A DNA stretch of 64,000 bases from Hyposmocoma kahamanoa (Eukaryota; Arthropoda; Insecta; Lepidoptera; Cosmopterigidae), in NCBI RefSeq assembly GCF_003589595.1, contig NW_020654422.1:17651258-17715257 (forward strand), given 5' to 3'. The position numbers and the translations under genes were made by a program. Shown here piece by piece: positions 30,391-39,905 of this stretch (positions within the stretch are counted from its first letter, which is position 1; the number at the start of each line of letters is the position of its first letter). A model generated the notes under the pieces. It saw only the letters and a list, made by a program, of their open reading frames with translations, was not told where the DNA came from and made no database searches.

Positions 30391-30488
30391 TGAACAACCA
30401 CAAATTAGACTCAAACTCACAAAATAAATAAATATAGACTGAGATGACTATAGATGCTATTATTTCTCTCGGCTCGGGAATCGAAATT
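30391..30488 (-). repeat. SINE-B remnant
   Basis: ACAACCACAAATTAGACTCA, AACTCACAAAATAAATAAAT and TTTCTCTCGGCTCGGGAATC are the reversed body and B-box side. An R-A copy follows directly. Confidence 0.6.
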
Positions 30489-30489
30489 T

Positions 30490-30740
30490 TTAGTAGCAGT
30501 AGAGCTCCTTGTGAAAGAGTTCGTCCAGGATAGTACTAACACCATACCTATTTCTGCCGTACCCCGGTTTTGAAGGGTGCTGGTGAAATTACAAGCACCT
30601 GGGACTTATCAACTTATGTTTCAGGGTGACGGGCGCAGTGGTAGTGCCTCTCAGATCTTTGCAATTTAAAGCTCTGAGTGGCACTGTAACTGTTATGGAC
30701 AGGTGTGTAGCTTACGATCAGGCGCACGACTTGTTAATGT
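30490..30740 (+). repeat. R-A repeat, lacks only the 3' end
   Basis: It starts TTAGTAGCAGTAGAGCTCCT and runs through GTTCGTCCAGGATAGTACTA and TCAGGGTGACGGGCGCAGTG to TCAGGCGCACGACTTGTTA. The AAGCAGTAATGT segment is deleted and the CGTCCCGTCAC end is missing. Confidence 0.85.
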
Positions 30741-31129
30741 AATAGTTTACGTACTTACTTAATGTGTACTTAATTAATAAATATAAAAGCGACGTGGATA
30801 TGGGTGAATACCTGTTAAGTGCTAAGTGAGTTTACTAATCCTATATGTATTCTGTTGAGTTAAAAGTATCGATATCGGAGTTTTTCATAGATATCTCCTT
30901 GTAAAGCCAACAGTTTCTTATCAGGGGATTATAAAAGGATGTGTTATTCTTAAACGTTCGCAAGTAAAATCTATTTAATTAGTAAATATGTTCAGGTTTG
31001 CTTAAATTTGTTAATAAAAATGGAAGTAAAGAAATTTACTACTCCGCTTACCCAGTCAAGGTTAAATCGTGCAGAATAACTGCGCTTCGCATAAAATAAT
31101 ACAATAAATAACACAACTACAACTTCAGT
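30741..31129. other. Unassigned AT-rich stretch
   Basis: Nothing assignable was seen. Confidence 0.4.
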
Positions 31130-31185
31130 ATTTAGTAGCAATAGAGTTTCTTTTGAAAGACTGTGTCCATGATGTCCAAGGAAGT
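31130..31185 (+). repeat. R-A repeat, 5' fragment
   Basis: TTTAGTAGCAATAGAGTTTC and CCAAGGAAGT only. The LINE end at 31195 interrupts it. Confidence 0.5.
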
Positions 31186-31194
31186 TTTATTTAT

Positions 31195-31410
31195 AAAATG
31201 TAAGTGCGCATTTGACCTCCATCTCACCTGATGGAAAGTGACAATAAGGACGATGATGAAGAATGCACACCTAAATAATGTCTATTCACTCTCGTCTTGA
31301 AAAATCCCAAGTTATAACGTTCAGGGAACAAATCTGCAGGCAGAGAACTCCACTCCACAGCCGTTCGCCATATAAATGTAGAAGCGTAACGCTTCGTGCT
31401 GTTATACCCT
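31195..31410 (-). pseudogene. LINE 3' end (9.8-kb family)
   Basis: TGCGCATTTGACCTCCATCT, then CACACCTAAATAATGTCTAT, CACTCTCGTCTTG and CCACAGCCGTTCGCCATATA match 9795-10010 closely. It begins at the tail and is 5'-truncated at about 31410. It was inserted just after a short R-A fragment. Confidence 0.85.
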
Positions 31411-31767
31411 GATTTTCTTCCCTTGAATATGATTACTACCCAAGGAGCACACTTTATACGCCTTAAAACTGTTATATATATAAACAGTCTTAATATGGTA
31501 TAGATTTAGATAATAGTTCTCTATAAATAATTTTAGAAAAAAGAAATTGTTCTTATAGACTTATTTTACTCAAGTCAAAATTTTAAAACCTTGTTAATAC
31601 CAAACAACTTAATTAAGTGTAATCTCTCTTAAGATTTACTCTTATAGTCCTTATTTTAAGTTCATCTGTAGAACATCTGATTATTTTTAGTAAAATTATT
31701 CTATACACATCCAGTAAAGTCTATTAACACTCTAAAACTAGTGTTTTTAAGTTTATTCTAGATATAT
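31411..31767. other. Unassigned AT-rich stretch left of the mariner
   Basis: No repeat was recognised. The mariner target TA is at 31768-31769. Confidence 0.4.
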
Positions 31768-31769
31768 TA

Positions 31770-33047
31770 GGGGTTAAAGTATGAAATTGCCGTTTTATTG
31801 CAATAGGTTCTTTGAATTTTCATAGAATCTTCATGGTTTGAGGTTTTCGAACGAAACTTTTTTCAAATGGTTTCTGTGATTTTTTTTTTTTAATTTGAAA
31901 CATTTGAATATCGACTTTCAATTGTTTTTGTTATTCAATTTAGACAAGAAAGATGGATACTGCGAAAATTCGAGTGATTTTTGAATACGAGTTCCGACGC
32001 GGAACTAACGCGGCAGAAACAGCCCGCAATATCAATGCTGCGTTTGGAGAGGGGTCTACTAATGAACGCACCGTGCGATTTTGGTTTAAACGCTTTCGTG
32101 ATGGAAATTTCGACTTAAAGAACGAGCCACGAGGAAGACCACCCACACAGGTGAATAACGATGAATTAAGAGAGATAGTGGAAGCCGATCCTAGTCAAAC
32201 TACCCAGGAATTAGCGGCATGGTTTAACGTTATCTTACCCACAATATTGACTCACTTGCGTCAAATCAATAAAATAAAAAAATACGAAAAATGGGTGCCT
32301 CATGATTTGACTGATCTGCAGAAAGAAACGCGTGTTGAAACTTGTGTTGCCTTGTTGAACCGGTACAGAAATGAAGGAATATTGGATCGAATTGTAACAT
32401 GTGATGAAAAGTGGATTCTTTATGATAACCGGAAAAGAAAAATGCAATGGCTGACCCCAGGTCAAATGCCACAACAGTGTCCTAAAGCAAAACTTACCAA
32501 TAAAAAGGTAATGGTAACTGTTTGGTGGTCTCAGCATGGTGTTATTCACTATAGTTTTCTCCGATCTGGTCAAACAATAACGGCAGATGTCTATTGTGCC
32601 GAACTCCGAACCATGTTGACAAAACTAGCAGTAAAACAGCCCCGACTCATGAATCGATCTTCACCATTATTGCTCCACGACAACGCGAGACCTCACACAG
32701 CACGAGAAACCATTTTGACCCTTCAGGAACTGCAGTTAGAAACCATTCGTCATCCTCCGTATTCACCAGACCTTGCTCCAACGGACTACCATTTTTTTCG
32801 TGATTTGGACAATTATCTACGTGACAAGAAGTTTTCTTCCCAGGAGGCAGTACAAAATGCTTTCACACAGTTTGTGCAGTCTAGATCGTCGGAGTTCTAT
32901 CGCAAAGGCATTAATAACCTTCCCATTAGATGGCAGCAATGTATAGATAATAATGGCAACTATTTTGATTAAATAAATTTGTTAAAAATTTAAAAAATAA
33001 ACAATTTAGATTTTCAGTACAAATCGGCAATTTCATACTTTAACCCC
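31770..33047 (+). mobile_element. Complete mariner element, cecropia type
   Basis: The terminal repeats are perfect over 23 bp: GGGGTTAAAGTATGAAATTG plus CCG at 31770-31792 and its complement at 33025-33047. A TA dinucleotide stands on each side (31768-31769 and 33048-33049), the target duplication of all Tc1/mariner elements. The 1278-bp length and the single uninterrupted transposase gene fit a full mariner. The perfect ends and intact frame argue for a recent insertion. Whether it still moves cannot be told from sequence alone. Confidence 0.95.
31953..32972 (+). CDS. Mariner transposase (DD34D), intact
   Basis: This 339-residue enzyme would bind the element's terminal repeats and cut and rejoin the DNA in the nucleus. 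Residues 1-110 form the paired helix-turn-helix DNA-binding part (NERTVRFWFKRFRDGNFDL, then HLRQINKIKK). The linker motif WVPHDL is at 114-119, where WVPHEL is usual. The catalytic domain has D151 in VTCDEKWILYD, D243 in LLHDNARPH and D278 in SPDLAPTDYHFF. The spacing of 34 residues between the last two gives DD34D. Length and motif order match cecropia-subfamily transposases such as the one related to human Hsmar1/SETMAR. SETMAR has an asparagine at the last catalytic position, whereas here the aspartate is kept. The start is the first in-frame ATG, 183 bp inside the left end, and the TAA leaves 75 bp to the right end. No stop or frameshift is present. Confidence 0.97.
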   Translation: MDTAKIRVIFEYEFRRGTNAAETARNINAAFGEGSTNERTVRFWFKRFRDGNFDLKNEPRGRPPTQVNNDELREIVEADPSQTTQELAAWFNVILPTILTHLRQINKIKKYEKWVPHDLTDLQKETRVETCVALLNRYRNEGILDRIVTCDEKWILYDNRKRKMQWLTPGQMPQQCPKAKLTNKKVMVTVWWSQHGVIHYSFLRSGQTITADVYCAELRTMLTKLAVKQPRLMNRSSPLLLHDNARPHTARETILTLQELQLETIRHPPYSPDLAPTDYHFFRDLDNYLRDKKFSSQEAVQNAFTQFVQSRSSEFYRKGINNLPIRWQQCIDNNGNYFD

Positions 33048-33284
33048 TATTATTTAATTTATAGACATTCTGTAGTGTTTGTACTTATTGACAAACACGT
33101 TATAGCGCGTCTTCATTAGATTTTATTTAAAAAATACTACAATATTAGTGTTTTACTCTATTGGACGTTGTAAGAGTTCATGCAAAATGGATAAAATAAA
33201 GAACATTAAAAGATCTGGTGGAGGTGGTGAACATTTGGTTGTGGATACAACAGGTGGTGGATATTAAGTCACATCATTCGATAC

Positions 33285-34082
33285 CAGCGTTGCCAATTGT
33301 TCAAAATCCCCAAAAATCACGGTTAAAATCCCCAAATTTGGGGTGAGCAAAGTTCATATTCCCCACAAATTCCCTACATTTCGAGTTTTCATTATTTCTT
33401 AGAAATACATCGCTTAAAAATATAATAAAGAATTAAGAAACTCAATTTACTGTGAATGTAAACAGAATGTAAAAAGTAAAACTAATCATAAAAGTAGATG
33501 ACCTAAAATCGTTTGTTTATTTTAATTAGATTCAACATTTGAAAAAAGAAATTTCCTTTGCTTTACAAAATTAAGTAAATTGATTATTTTTTGTGCATTT
33601 GGTGACACTATGTTATCGTTACAAATAATCAAAGAGTTTCGACCTATATTTAATATTTAAAGTTGACAAGTGGTAAGTTGTGGTGTGGAAGTACCAACTG
33701 CTCGGCTTTGTTTATCAATAGCTGATTTCGTTTTGCTTCATACCGGGGACCGGTCTAAGCGGGAGAAAGAATCGCGAACTCAACACGCTCCGACTGGTAA
33801 TTTTACAATTCAGAATCATGTGCTCTAATAATAATTCTATTTAAGCTGCTTGTTAATAATACGAGGGATGTGCGATGTTGAAAAACACGTCGATATAGTC
33901 CATCACAGTGTTTCTAACAGTAACGATCAAACTAGCGATGTATCAGCAATTGATAGATTAAATAAAATGATAAAATGTTAGAATCCCCACATTTTCCTCA
34001 CATAGCGCCAATCCCCACAAAATCCCCAATCTAGTTGAAATTTCCCACAATTTGGGGAATTCCCCACAAATTGGCAACCCTG
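33285..34082. mobile_element. 798-bp hAT-like non-autonomous element, 5-bp TSD
   Basis: It begins CAGCGTTGCCAATTGTTC and ends with the complement of CAGGGTTGCCAATTTGTGGG. GATAC flanks both sides (33280-33284 and 34083-34087). Many AATCCCCA or TCCCCACA words cluster inside both ends, in direct and inverted orientation, like the subterminal binding-site repeats of hAT transposons. CAGGGTTGCCA-type ends are frequent in hAT elements. Their usual TSD is 8 bp, though families with 5 bp have been described. No transposase frame is inside. Confidence 0.85.
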
Positions 34083-34087
34083 GATAC

Positions 34088-35679
34088 AATAGTCGTAATT
34101 CGCGCGCGAGCCGGTTATGGTCATTTTTGTTTGTTGACAAATAAATGAACATTGTGAAGTAATTCCGTGTTCTGAAGTGATGAAAACAATTGAAATGAGC
34201 GCGTAAACTACTTTACCTCAATGTTTTGTATGTGTATTGTACGTTCTGTCAATAGAATACAGTGAAATCATTGTGTGAAATATGGTTGACGTGAAGATAT
34301 AACCTCAATTTTGTAATGAAAATTTTATTTCTTCCAACATCAGTTACGTACGTCATTAAAATATTCCTTATATTTATATGATGGGGAATTTATCCACCTT
34401 TCTAGTCATCTTAAACATATTCCATATAATTACACAGAATAACGTTTTTTTTTGCGACAAATTGGATTTTAAAAATTGTTTTTTGACCTAGTGTTTTGAA
34501 AAGTTTTTTATTGCATAATACGCTCACTAATTTCTATAACTTTTATAAAGGTTTTGTAATTCTGTTAAAAGGAAAATCGCTTCGAAACATCGCGATTTGT
34601 AAACAATCATAAAAGCTTCATAGGAGTGAATATTCTTCTACAAGATGAACTACACTAAAGCAAGTAAAAATAATCTTTTCGTATTCTAAAGTTTTTCTAT
34701 AGATAAAGCTATAGACAAAATGCTCCCAACAGTGTTTTGAAAAACGCTTTAAATTCTTATGGCCTTTTTTATTTTTAAAGAATCACTATGAAGTAGCCGA
34801 GAAAAATTTATTTTCTTTTTAAAAAGTAAATCGAAGTTGAAATTAACTTGAAGAAGCCTATAACTTGTGAGTGAGTTATTTTGTATGTTTAAGCTTTCTA
34901 TAAATATTTAAAACCGAAAATCGATAACTGTATTTTTATTAAGTTTATATTTTATACATAAATATTTAAAATTTGGCGAGCGCATTACTTTTATGACAGG
35001 TTTTACATCACTTTTCACAATGTATTTAAAGTCGCACGTCAATTCGCGCTTTCTATCCTGTTAAACATTGCGCGAAAAAGTCAGAAATATTATATCTAAT
35101 TTCGCCATGTTGCAATTTTGATAGATTATATTTTGTAAGCCCTTAAACTTGAAATCTATTAGTATTAAGAGAATTGCGTCTTATGTTTGTAACGCTTTAG
35201 TATTTTGGTTTTAAAATAGCATTAGTAAGAAAAGTATCGTAGACTATAAATTATATAAAAACTGTCTACAAGACTAAATAAAAAATATCTACATTCTACA
35301 AATGGTCTTGTAGCATTCTAGAAGGGTTACTTGAGAAAAAAGATAAGAATCATTCTTAACACCACCTACAGATAGTTTCTCAAAGCACTCTTGTGATCTG
35401 CTAATGAAGTTGTGCCCACTCTTACTTTAAATTATCTAGAAACCTTCCTCGAGATATCTTGAGGGAATTTGAACTCTTAAAATATTCAATCAAATTAAAT
35501 TCTATTAGATATCTTATATTTAGATATGGGTGTGCTGCTTGGGTAAGCATTTATATTTTAATAAAACTAAGTGCAGCCGCGTGGCCGTTCAGTTAGCTGA
35601 TTTACCACCACTCGCGCAACACGCGTTGACCAGGAGACATACTTAACCTTTCCGAGGAAAACCAGTGAGCATAGAAAGA
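34088..35679. other. 1.6-kb unassigned AT-rich stretch
   Basis: The longest repeat-free piece left of 40 kb. Only T-runs and short AT words were noted, with no frame over 60 codons. Confidence 0.45.
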
Positions 35680-35780
35680 TCATCACCATCATCATCATCA
35701 ACCCATTTATAGGTCCCGGATTCGAACCTACAGCCTCTGTTTGACAGGCGGTAGGTCAAACCGTTAGGGCGCGTTTCGAC
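35680..35780 (-). mobile_element. SINE-D, internally deleted (tRNA head joined to tail)
   Basis: The tail CATCATCATCATCAACCCAT and TTTATAGGTCC are followed at once by GGATTCGAACCTACAGCCTC, TTTGACAGGCGGTAGGTCAA and ACCGTTAGGGCGCG. On the minus strand these are a T-arm, anticodon region and D-arm. The 150-bp body of the 15.9-kb and 17.4-kb copies is missing. Confidence 0.8.
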
Positions 35781-35997
35781 TCATCCAAATAACAGAGTCC
35801 GTTGTGATTATATAGCGAAAAGAGTATAGGTACATTATGAGAATAATTTCGTTATTCAAACTAAGGCCCATGTAAAGGTGTTTTGGGAATTTATATGCCT
35901 TATTTCGTTTCGAAAATATAAAATCAAACGACAGTCGATATGACATTCACAGCGACGAAGAACGAACAAAATGTAGTATGTCCTGAGAACAAGTAGT

Positions 35998-36165
35998 CTT
36001 GCCATAGATCTTTGTTCTGGATGAGTCGATTGGACACGAATTGGATCGTGCTCACGCCGCGCGGCTGCCTTGCGGAGACTTCGTGCATTAATTGTCATGG
36101 CAAAATACGCTTTATTCATTTAGCTTGTACGTTTTAACTTAAATGAGCGTACCAGACGCGCGGAC
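35998..36165 (+). repeat. Family G, single arm
   Basis: TTGGACACGAATTGGATCGT, CTCACGCCGCGCGG, AATTGTCATGGCAAAATACG and TTTATTCATTTAGCTTGTAC match the right arm at 1990-2155 and 49940-50165. A LINE fragment replaces its end. Confidence 0.7.
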
Positions 36166-36505
36166 GAGGCTGAGTTGTCTTTAGTCTCGCGGCGCCAGGC
36201 GGAAGAAGCTGCGCCGCCGGAAGTGAGGTGGCAGGAGCGCCGACGGGAGTTCGAGGAGAGGCGCGAGAGGCTGGAACAGCCGTGGATCTCGCGCCAGCGC
36301 GCCGTCGGCGCGATCCTGCCCAATCTCGAAGTCTGTTTGAGCCAGCGGAAGTACGAATATCTCTCCTCCAGGCATAGTAGCGGCTATGTTGACGGATCAA
36401 GAGTCCCATGAGGCAGTGGTCTCCTTCTGTAAAGCGGTGATGCTCCAGAAGGAGGTCGCCGAACGTGATCGGAAGAGGGCCGATCCCGCTCTGCGGCCGG
36501 CTTTT
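36166..36505 (+). pseudogene. R1-clade LINE C-terminal fragment
   Basis: A GC-rich plus frame at 36175-36411 (QERRREFEERRERLEQPWIS) shifts near 36385 to VAAMLTDQESHEAVVSFCKA followed by VMLQKEVAERDRKRADPALR. The second block is the end of R1-type ORF2 proteins, which I recall as VASFCExVMLQKExxER. It is the region downstream of that preserved at 21.1-22.0 kb. It is frameshifted and truncated. Confidence 0.75.
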
Positions 36506-37057
36506 TTAGGTAGAGATAAAACCATAAAATATAAAAAAAATACTTTTGTTTAGCCATAAACAATATCAATACTTTATAAAGAACACGTAGGAAGCCATTG
36601 CAGCGTAATAAATAGAGAAAGCCAAACGCCAATAGCAAACTTATTCAAGACGTAATGATTATTACAGCTATTTACCCAGAAGCTAACTGAGGTTCCCATT
36701 AATTGAATCACTTCCATTGATTGTTTGCTATTGTTTCTCGTAAACATTAACAACCTGACTGCGCAGTGACTTGAATTCTATTTCAGAAACTTTCAACAAC
36801 AGTCGTGAGAGTCCCAGAATTTGAATTCGTTGCAACAATTTGTTTATTTTACAATAAAGTTTGTTGATGTTTCCTGTTTATTAATTGTAATTTGAGCGAT
36901 CGTCTCAATTTTGTTTCCAATTTCCGGTATGCTTTGTGTTAAGTCATATTAATAATATTTGAAATTTAAAGCGGAAGTTTGTTATAAATAGAAATAACCA
37001 TTTACTTGCAGATAAAAGTCTCAGGAATATAAACATTTAAAGGTTTTTTTATACATA
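36506..37057. other. Unassigned AT-rich stretch
   Basis: Nothing assignable was seen. Confidence 0.4.
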
Positions 37058-37150
37058 CTGCGTTTTTATTGGTAGTAAGCGACACCCTTATCCATAAGAC
37101 GACTGAGGGCGCCTTCAAATTAGCGCTTTTAACGCTGCAGTGGCGCGACA
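37058..37150 (+). repeat. Direct repeat with 37472-37575, copy 1
   Basis: TTTTTATTGGTAGTAAGCGA, TTCAAATTAGCGCTTTTAAC and GCTGCAGTGGCGCGACAGTG also occur, with small changes, at 37472-37575 in the same order. Confidence 0.75.
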
Positions 37151-37355
37151 GTGGCTTCGATGGTGCGATCACGTAGCATGTATGGCGGAGGATAGACTAT
37201 CAAAGCGTATTTTCTACTCTGAACTTGAGGAGGGTAGGCGGAAGCCTGGCGGTCAACTCCTCAGGTATAAAGATGTTCAAGAGCGACCTATGAGAAGGTG
37301 CAACATGGAGACGTCTCAATGGGAAGATTTGGCAGCACTGCGACCTGAATGATTG
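37128..37355 (+). pseudogene. LINE ORF C-terminal fragment
   Basis: The frame 37140-37352 reads QWLRWCDHVACMAEDRLSKR, IFYSELEEGRRKPGGQLLRY and KDVQERPMRR...WEDLAALRPE. RWxGHVxRMxDxRLPKxxxY...RxxGGQxxRYKD is a C-terminal block that I recall from many insect non-LTR polyproteins. Only this block is present. The clade is not clear. Confidence 0.7.
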
Positions 37356-37439
37356 ATGAAATATTGGCTATGTTAGTCATCTTCAAGCGCATCAGCGCCA
37401 ACTTAACTAGTAGTCGAAGTTGTCGCCGTGACCGAACAC

Positions 37440-37473
37440 GGTCGGATAGATAGATAGAGAGAGAGAGTGAGAT
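37440..37473 (+). repeat. GATA/GA microsatellite
   Basis: ATAGATAGATAGAGAGAGAG, directly before the second copy of the direct repeat. Confidence 0.85.
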
Positions 37474-37575
37474 TTTTATTGGTAGTAAGCAACAGGCTTA
37501 TGCATAAAAGTTTGTTTTCGAAGTTTGTGGGCGCTTTCAAATTAGCGCTTCCAGCGCTGCAGTGGCGCGATAGTG
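37472..37575 (+). repeat. Direct repeat with 37058-37150, copy 2
   Basis: TTTTTATTGGTAGTAAGCAA, TTCAAATTAGCGCTTCCAGC and GCTGCAGTGGCGCGATAGTG. It has about 20 extra bases in the middle relative to copy 1. Confidence 0.75.
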
Positions 37576-37634
37576 TCGCGTCTACTAATTGCAAATTATT
37601 AATCTTATACTCGTGGCCTGCAAAATATTTAAGA

Positions 37635-37811
37635 TAGAAGGGAGTAGAATTCCCTGCTTGCGGACGTATTCCTCGAACGCAATAAATTTGACCTTTTTAA
37701 GGTGAGAGTGAATAGGCATTATATAGGTGTGCATGCTACATCGTCGACCTCATCCTCACTTCCCATCGGGTAAGATGGAGGTCAAATGCGCACTTATTTT
37801 TGTATAAAAAA
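37635..37811 (+). pseudogene. LINE 3' end (9.8-kb family)
   Basis: In one frame NKFDLFKVRVNRHYIGVHAT and SSTSSSLPIG end in a stop, followed by GGAGGTCAAATGCGCACTTA and a TATAAAAAAA tail. This is the same 3' terminus as at 9790-9900, here on the plus strand and only about 175 bp long. Confidence 0.85.
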
Positions 37812-38431
37812 AGAGTGTCATAAAAAATAAAACAAACCCTAGAAGGTATCTTTGCCAACGGGATGTCAAATTTAATAAAAAAAGTATGATCAACCGAGTC
37901 CATCATGAAATATGATATCCTGCAACCCTGAAAGTTACAACGTTCTTAAAACCTCATCTCGTCGCTTCGACGCCAACGCCGGGCCAAAATGTTTATCTCC
38001 GATAAACAAAATTATGTAAACTACGTATACGTGGTGCTTATTCAAAACAGATAAATTTGCATAAGACGTTCATGTCATATTCCGAGTCTGGCATCGCACA
38101 CAGCGTATCACGAAAATGGTGATATCAACTTTCCTGATCAGAAAGGGTGGAGAATGTAAATGAGATAGTATTTCGACACTTCGGTATTTGAAAAATAAAA
38201 TTACAGAGTTGACTTAGAATTTTTGAATACGTTCAGTTAAATGAAATGAAAAAGTTTTAGTTTTAGTTTGTTTATCTCAACATTTCAAATTTCATACAAA
38301 TACAATTACAGGACACTTTGTTCTATAATCTTCGAAAAATGATTTTTAAATTATAAGGAATAATAATTATATAAATATTATTCTATTTGTAATTATTAGA
38401 AATAATATAAGTCATAGTACACAATAGTGCA
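37812..38431. other. Unassigned AT-rich stretch
   Basis: Nothing assignable was seen. Confidence 0.4.
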
Positions 38432-38755
38432 CATTTTTTTTATAACATCAAGTAACGGGGCGAACAAGTCGTTCTGATGGCAAGCTACACGCCTATCCAT
38501 GACAGTAACAGTGCCACTCAGAGCTTTAAATTGCAATGATCTGAAGGGCACTGCCACTGCGCCCGTCACCCTGAGACGTAAGTTGACAAGTCCCATGTGC
38601 CTGTAATTTCACCAGCACCCTTACCCTTCAAAACCGGCACACAGTAATAGTAAATGCTGATATTACTGCTTGGCGGCAGAAATAGATAAGGTGGCAGTAC
38701 TATCCTGGACGAACTCTTTCACAAGGAGCTCTACTGCTACTAAATAAATCAAGAT
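38432..38755 (-). repeat. R-A repeat, full length
   Basis: A reference copy. On the minus strand it runs TTTAGTAGCAGTAGAGCTCC, AAAGAGTTCGTCCAGGATAG, TTTCTGCCGCCAAGCAGTAA, a duplicated AGTAAT...ACTATTAC patch, GGTGCTGGTGAAATTACAGG, GTCACCCTGAGACG reversed, GCTCTGAGTGGCACTG and TTATAAAAAAAA. There is no tRNA-like cloverleaf and no protein frame of note. The A-rich end suggests retroposition, but I see no clear target duplication. Confidence 0.9.
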
Positions 38756-38860
38756 AATTAACGAAACCTAATTGAATTAAACTAACAATGTCAGGTGTAC
38801 ATACAGGAAATGTCAGTATGGATTCATAATGACTAATAAATGTAAATTAAAGTATGATAA

Positions 38861-39399
38861 CCGCTCACGCGATGCGGTCCTCCTACCGCAAAATGGCGGC
38901 TATTTGGTTTCGCAAATTAGATAAGCATTCAGTTTAAATACAAGTTTTCATAAATAAAAGTTATTATTCTGCATTGCTAAATAAATACCCTCCGTACTAC
39001 CAACAAAAACATCTCAAATAAAATGCAGTAATACACCGCAAATCCTGCACTTAAAAAGCACTAACGAAATTTTTGGTGTACTTGGATAAATATGATAATA
39101 TTCCGTTTGAGTGGTTCTAACGTTTACCATGAAATTACTCTTTAAAGTATAGTTTATAAACATTTATATTCAGGGTAAACTTAAAAACGCTACTTACGGT
39201 ATGTTTTCAATAAATAAACACCGAAATCACCAGCCCAGGCATTAAAAACTTTACGGTTTGCTAGAGTAGTTACCGAAATAGCAATTAATATTCGTTCTTT
39301 TATCTGTTACAATTTCGATATCCGATAAATCGGTATAAAATCATCACCGGCACCTCTAGGTATGGTATGCGTCTACGGCTGCATGTATCGCGTGAGCGG
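38861..39399 (-). mobile_element. 539-bp DNA element, TIR CCGCTCACGCGAT (second copy)
   Basis: It begins CCGCTCACGCGATGCGGTCC and ends CATGTATCGCGTGAGCGG. It is the reverse of 8083-8686 along its whole length, minus about 63 bp. In the sense orientation TTAT stands on both sides. Confidence 0.85.
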
Positions 39400-39440
39400 A
39401 TAAAAAAAAATGAAAATGAATTTATTGGGCACACAATATT

Positions 39441-39630
39441 TTAATAGCAGTAAGAAATTAAAGAGTTCGTCCAGTGAAGTATTATTGCCATCATACCTAT
39501 TCGTGCCGACGTTTGAGTTTTGAAGGGCGCTGGTAAAATTACTGGCATATAGGACTTATCAGCTTTATGTTTCAGTGTGACGGGCACGGTGACAGTGCCC
39601 CTCAGACCGTTACGATTAAAACTGCAACTA
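39441..39630 (+). repeat. R-A repeat, 5' half, diverged
   Basis: AAAGAGTTCGTCCAGTGAAG, GTTTTGAAGGGCGCTGG and GTGACGGGCACGGTGACAGT. It breaks off at ACTGCAACTACT. Confidence 0.75.
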
Positions 39631-39654
39631 CTAAAAGATTAAATTAAGAAAGAA

Positions 39655-39905
39655 TTACATCTGTTTGCCAAGTTTTATTGAAATCGGTTACCGGAAAGTG
39701 CGCGAAACCGGATTCATCCCCTAGTTAACCATCCTTAGAGGTGGAATATTTTCTTCAAATTTAAATGGGACAACTCACCCTCTTCCCAACAAAAAAAAAC
39801 CAAAATCGGTTCACAAATTACTAAATCACAGAGTTATCGCGTAACATACATAAAAAAACATTCGGTGGAATTGAGAAAATTCGCCTTTTTTCAAGTCAGT
39901 TGAAA
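39655..39905 (+). repeat. Family H, middle-deleted copy
   Basis: AGTTTTATTGAAATCGGTTA, CCGGAAAGTGCGCGAAACCG, CCTTAGAGGTGGAATATTTT, AAAATCGGTTCACAAA and GAATTGAGAAAATTCGCC. It resembles the 1288-1530 copy, with the CTATTTATAAAAA middle missing. Confidence 0.75.

Noticed and set aside
32235..32573. 112-codon minus frame
   Set aside because: Antisense shadow of the mariner transposase.
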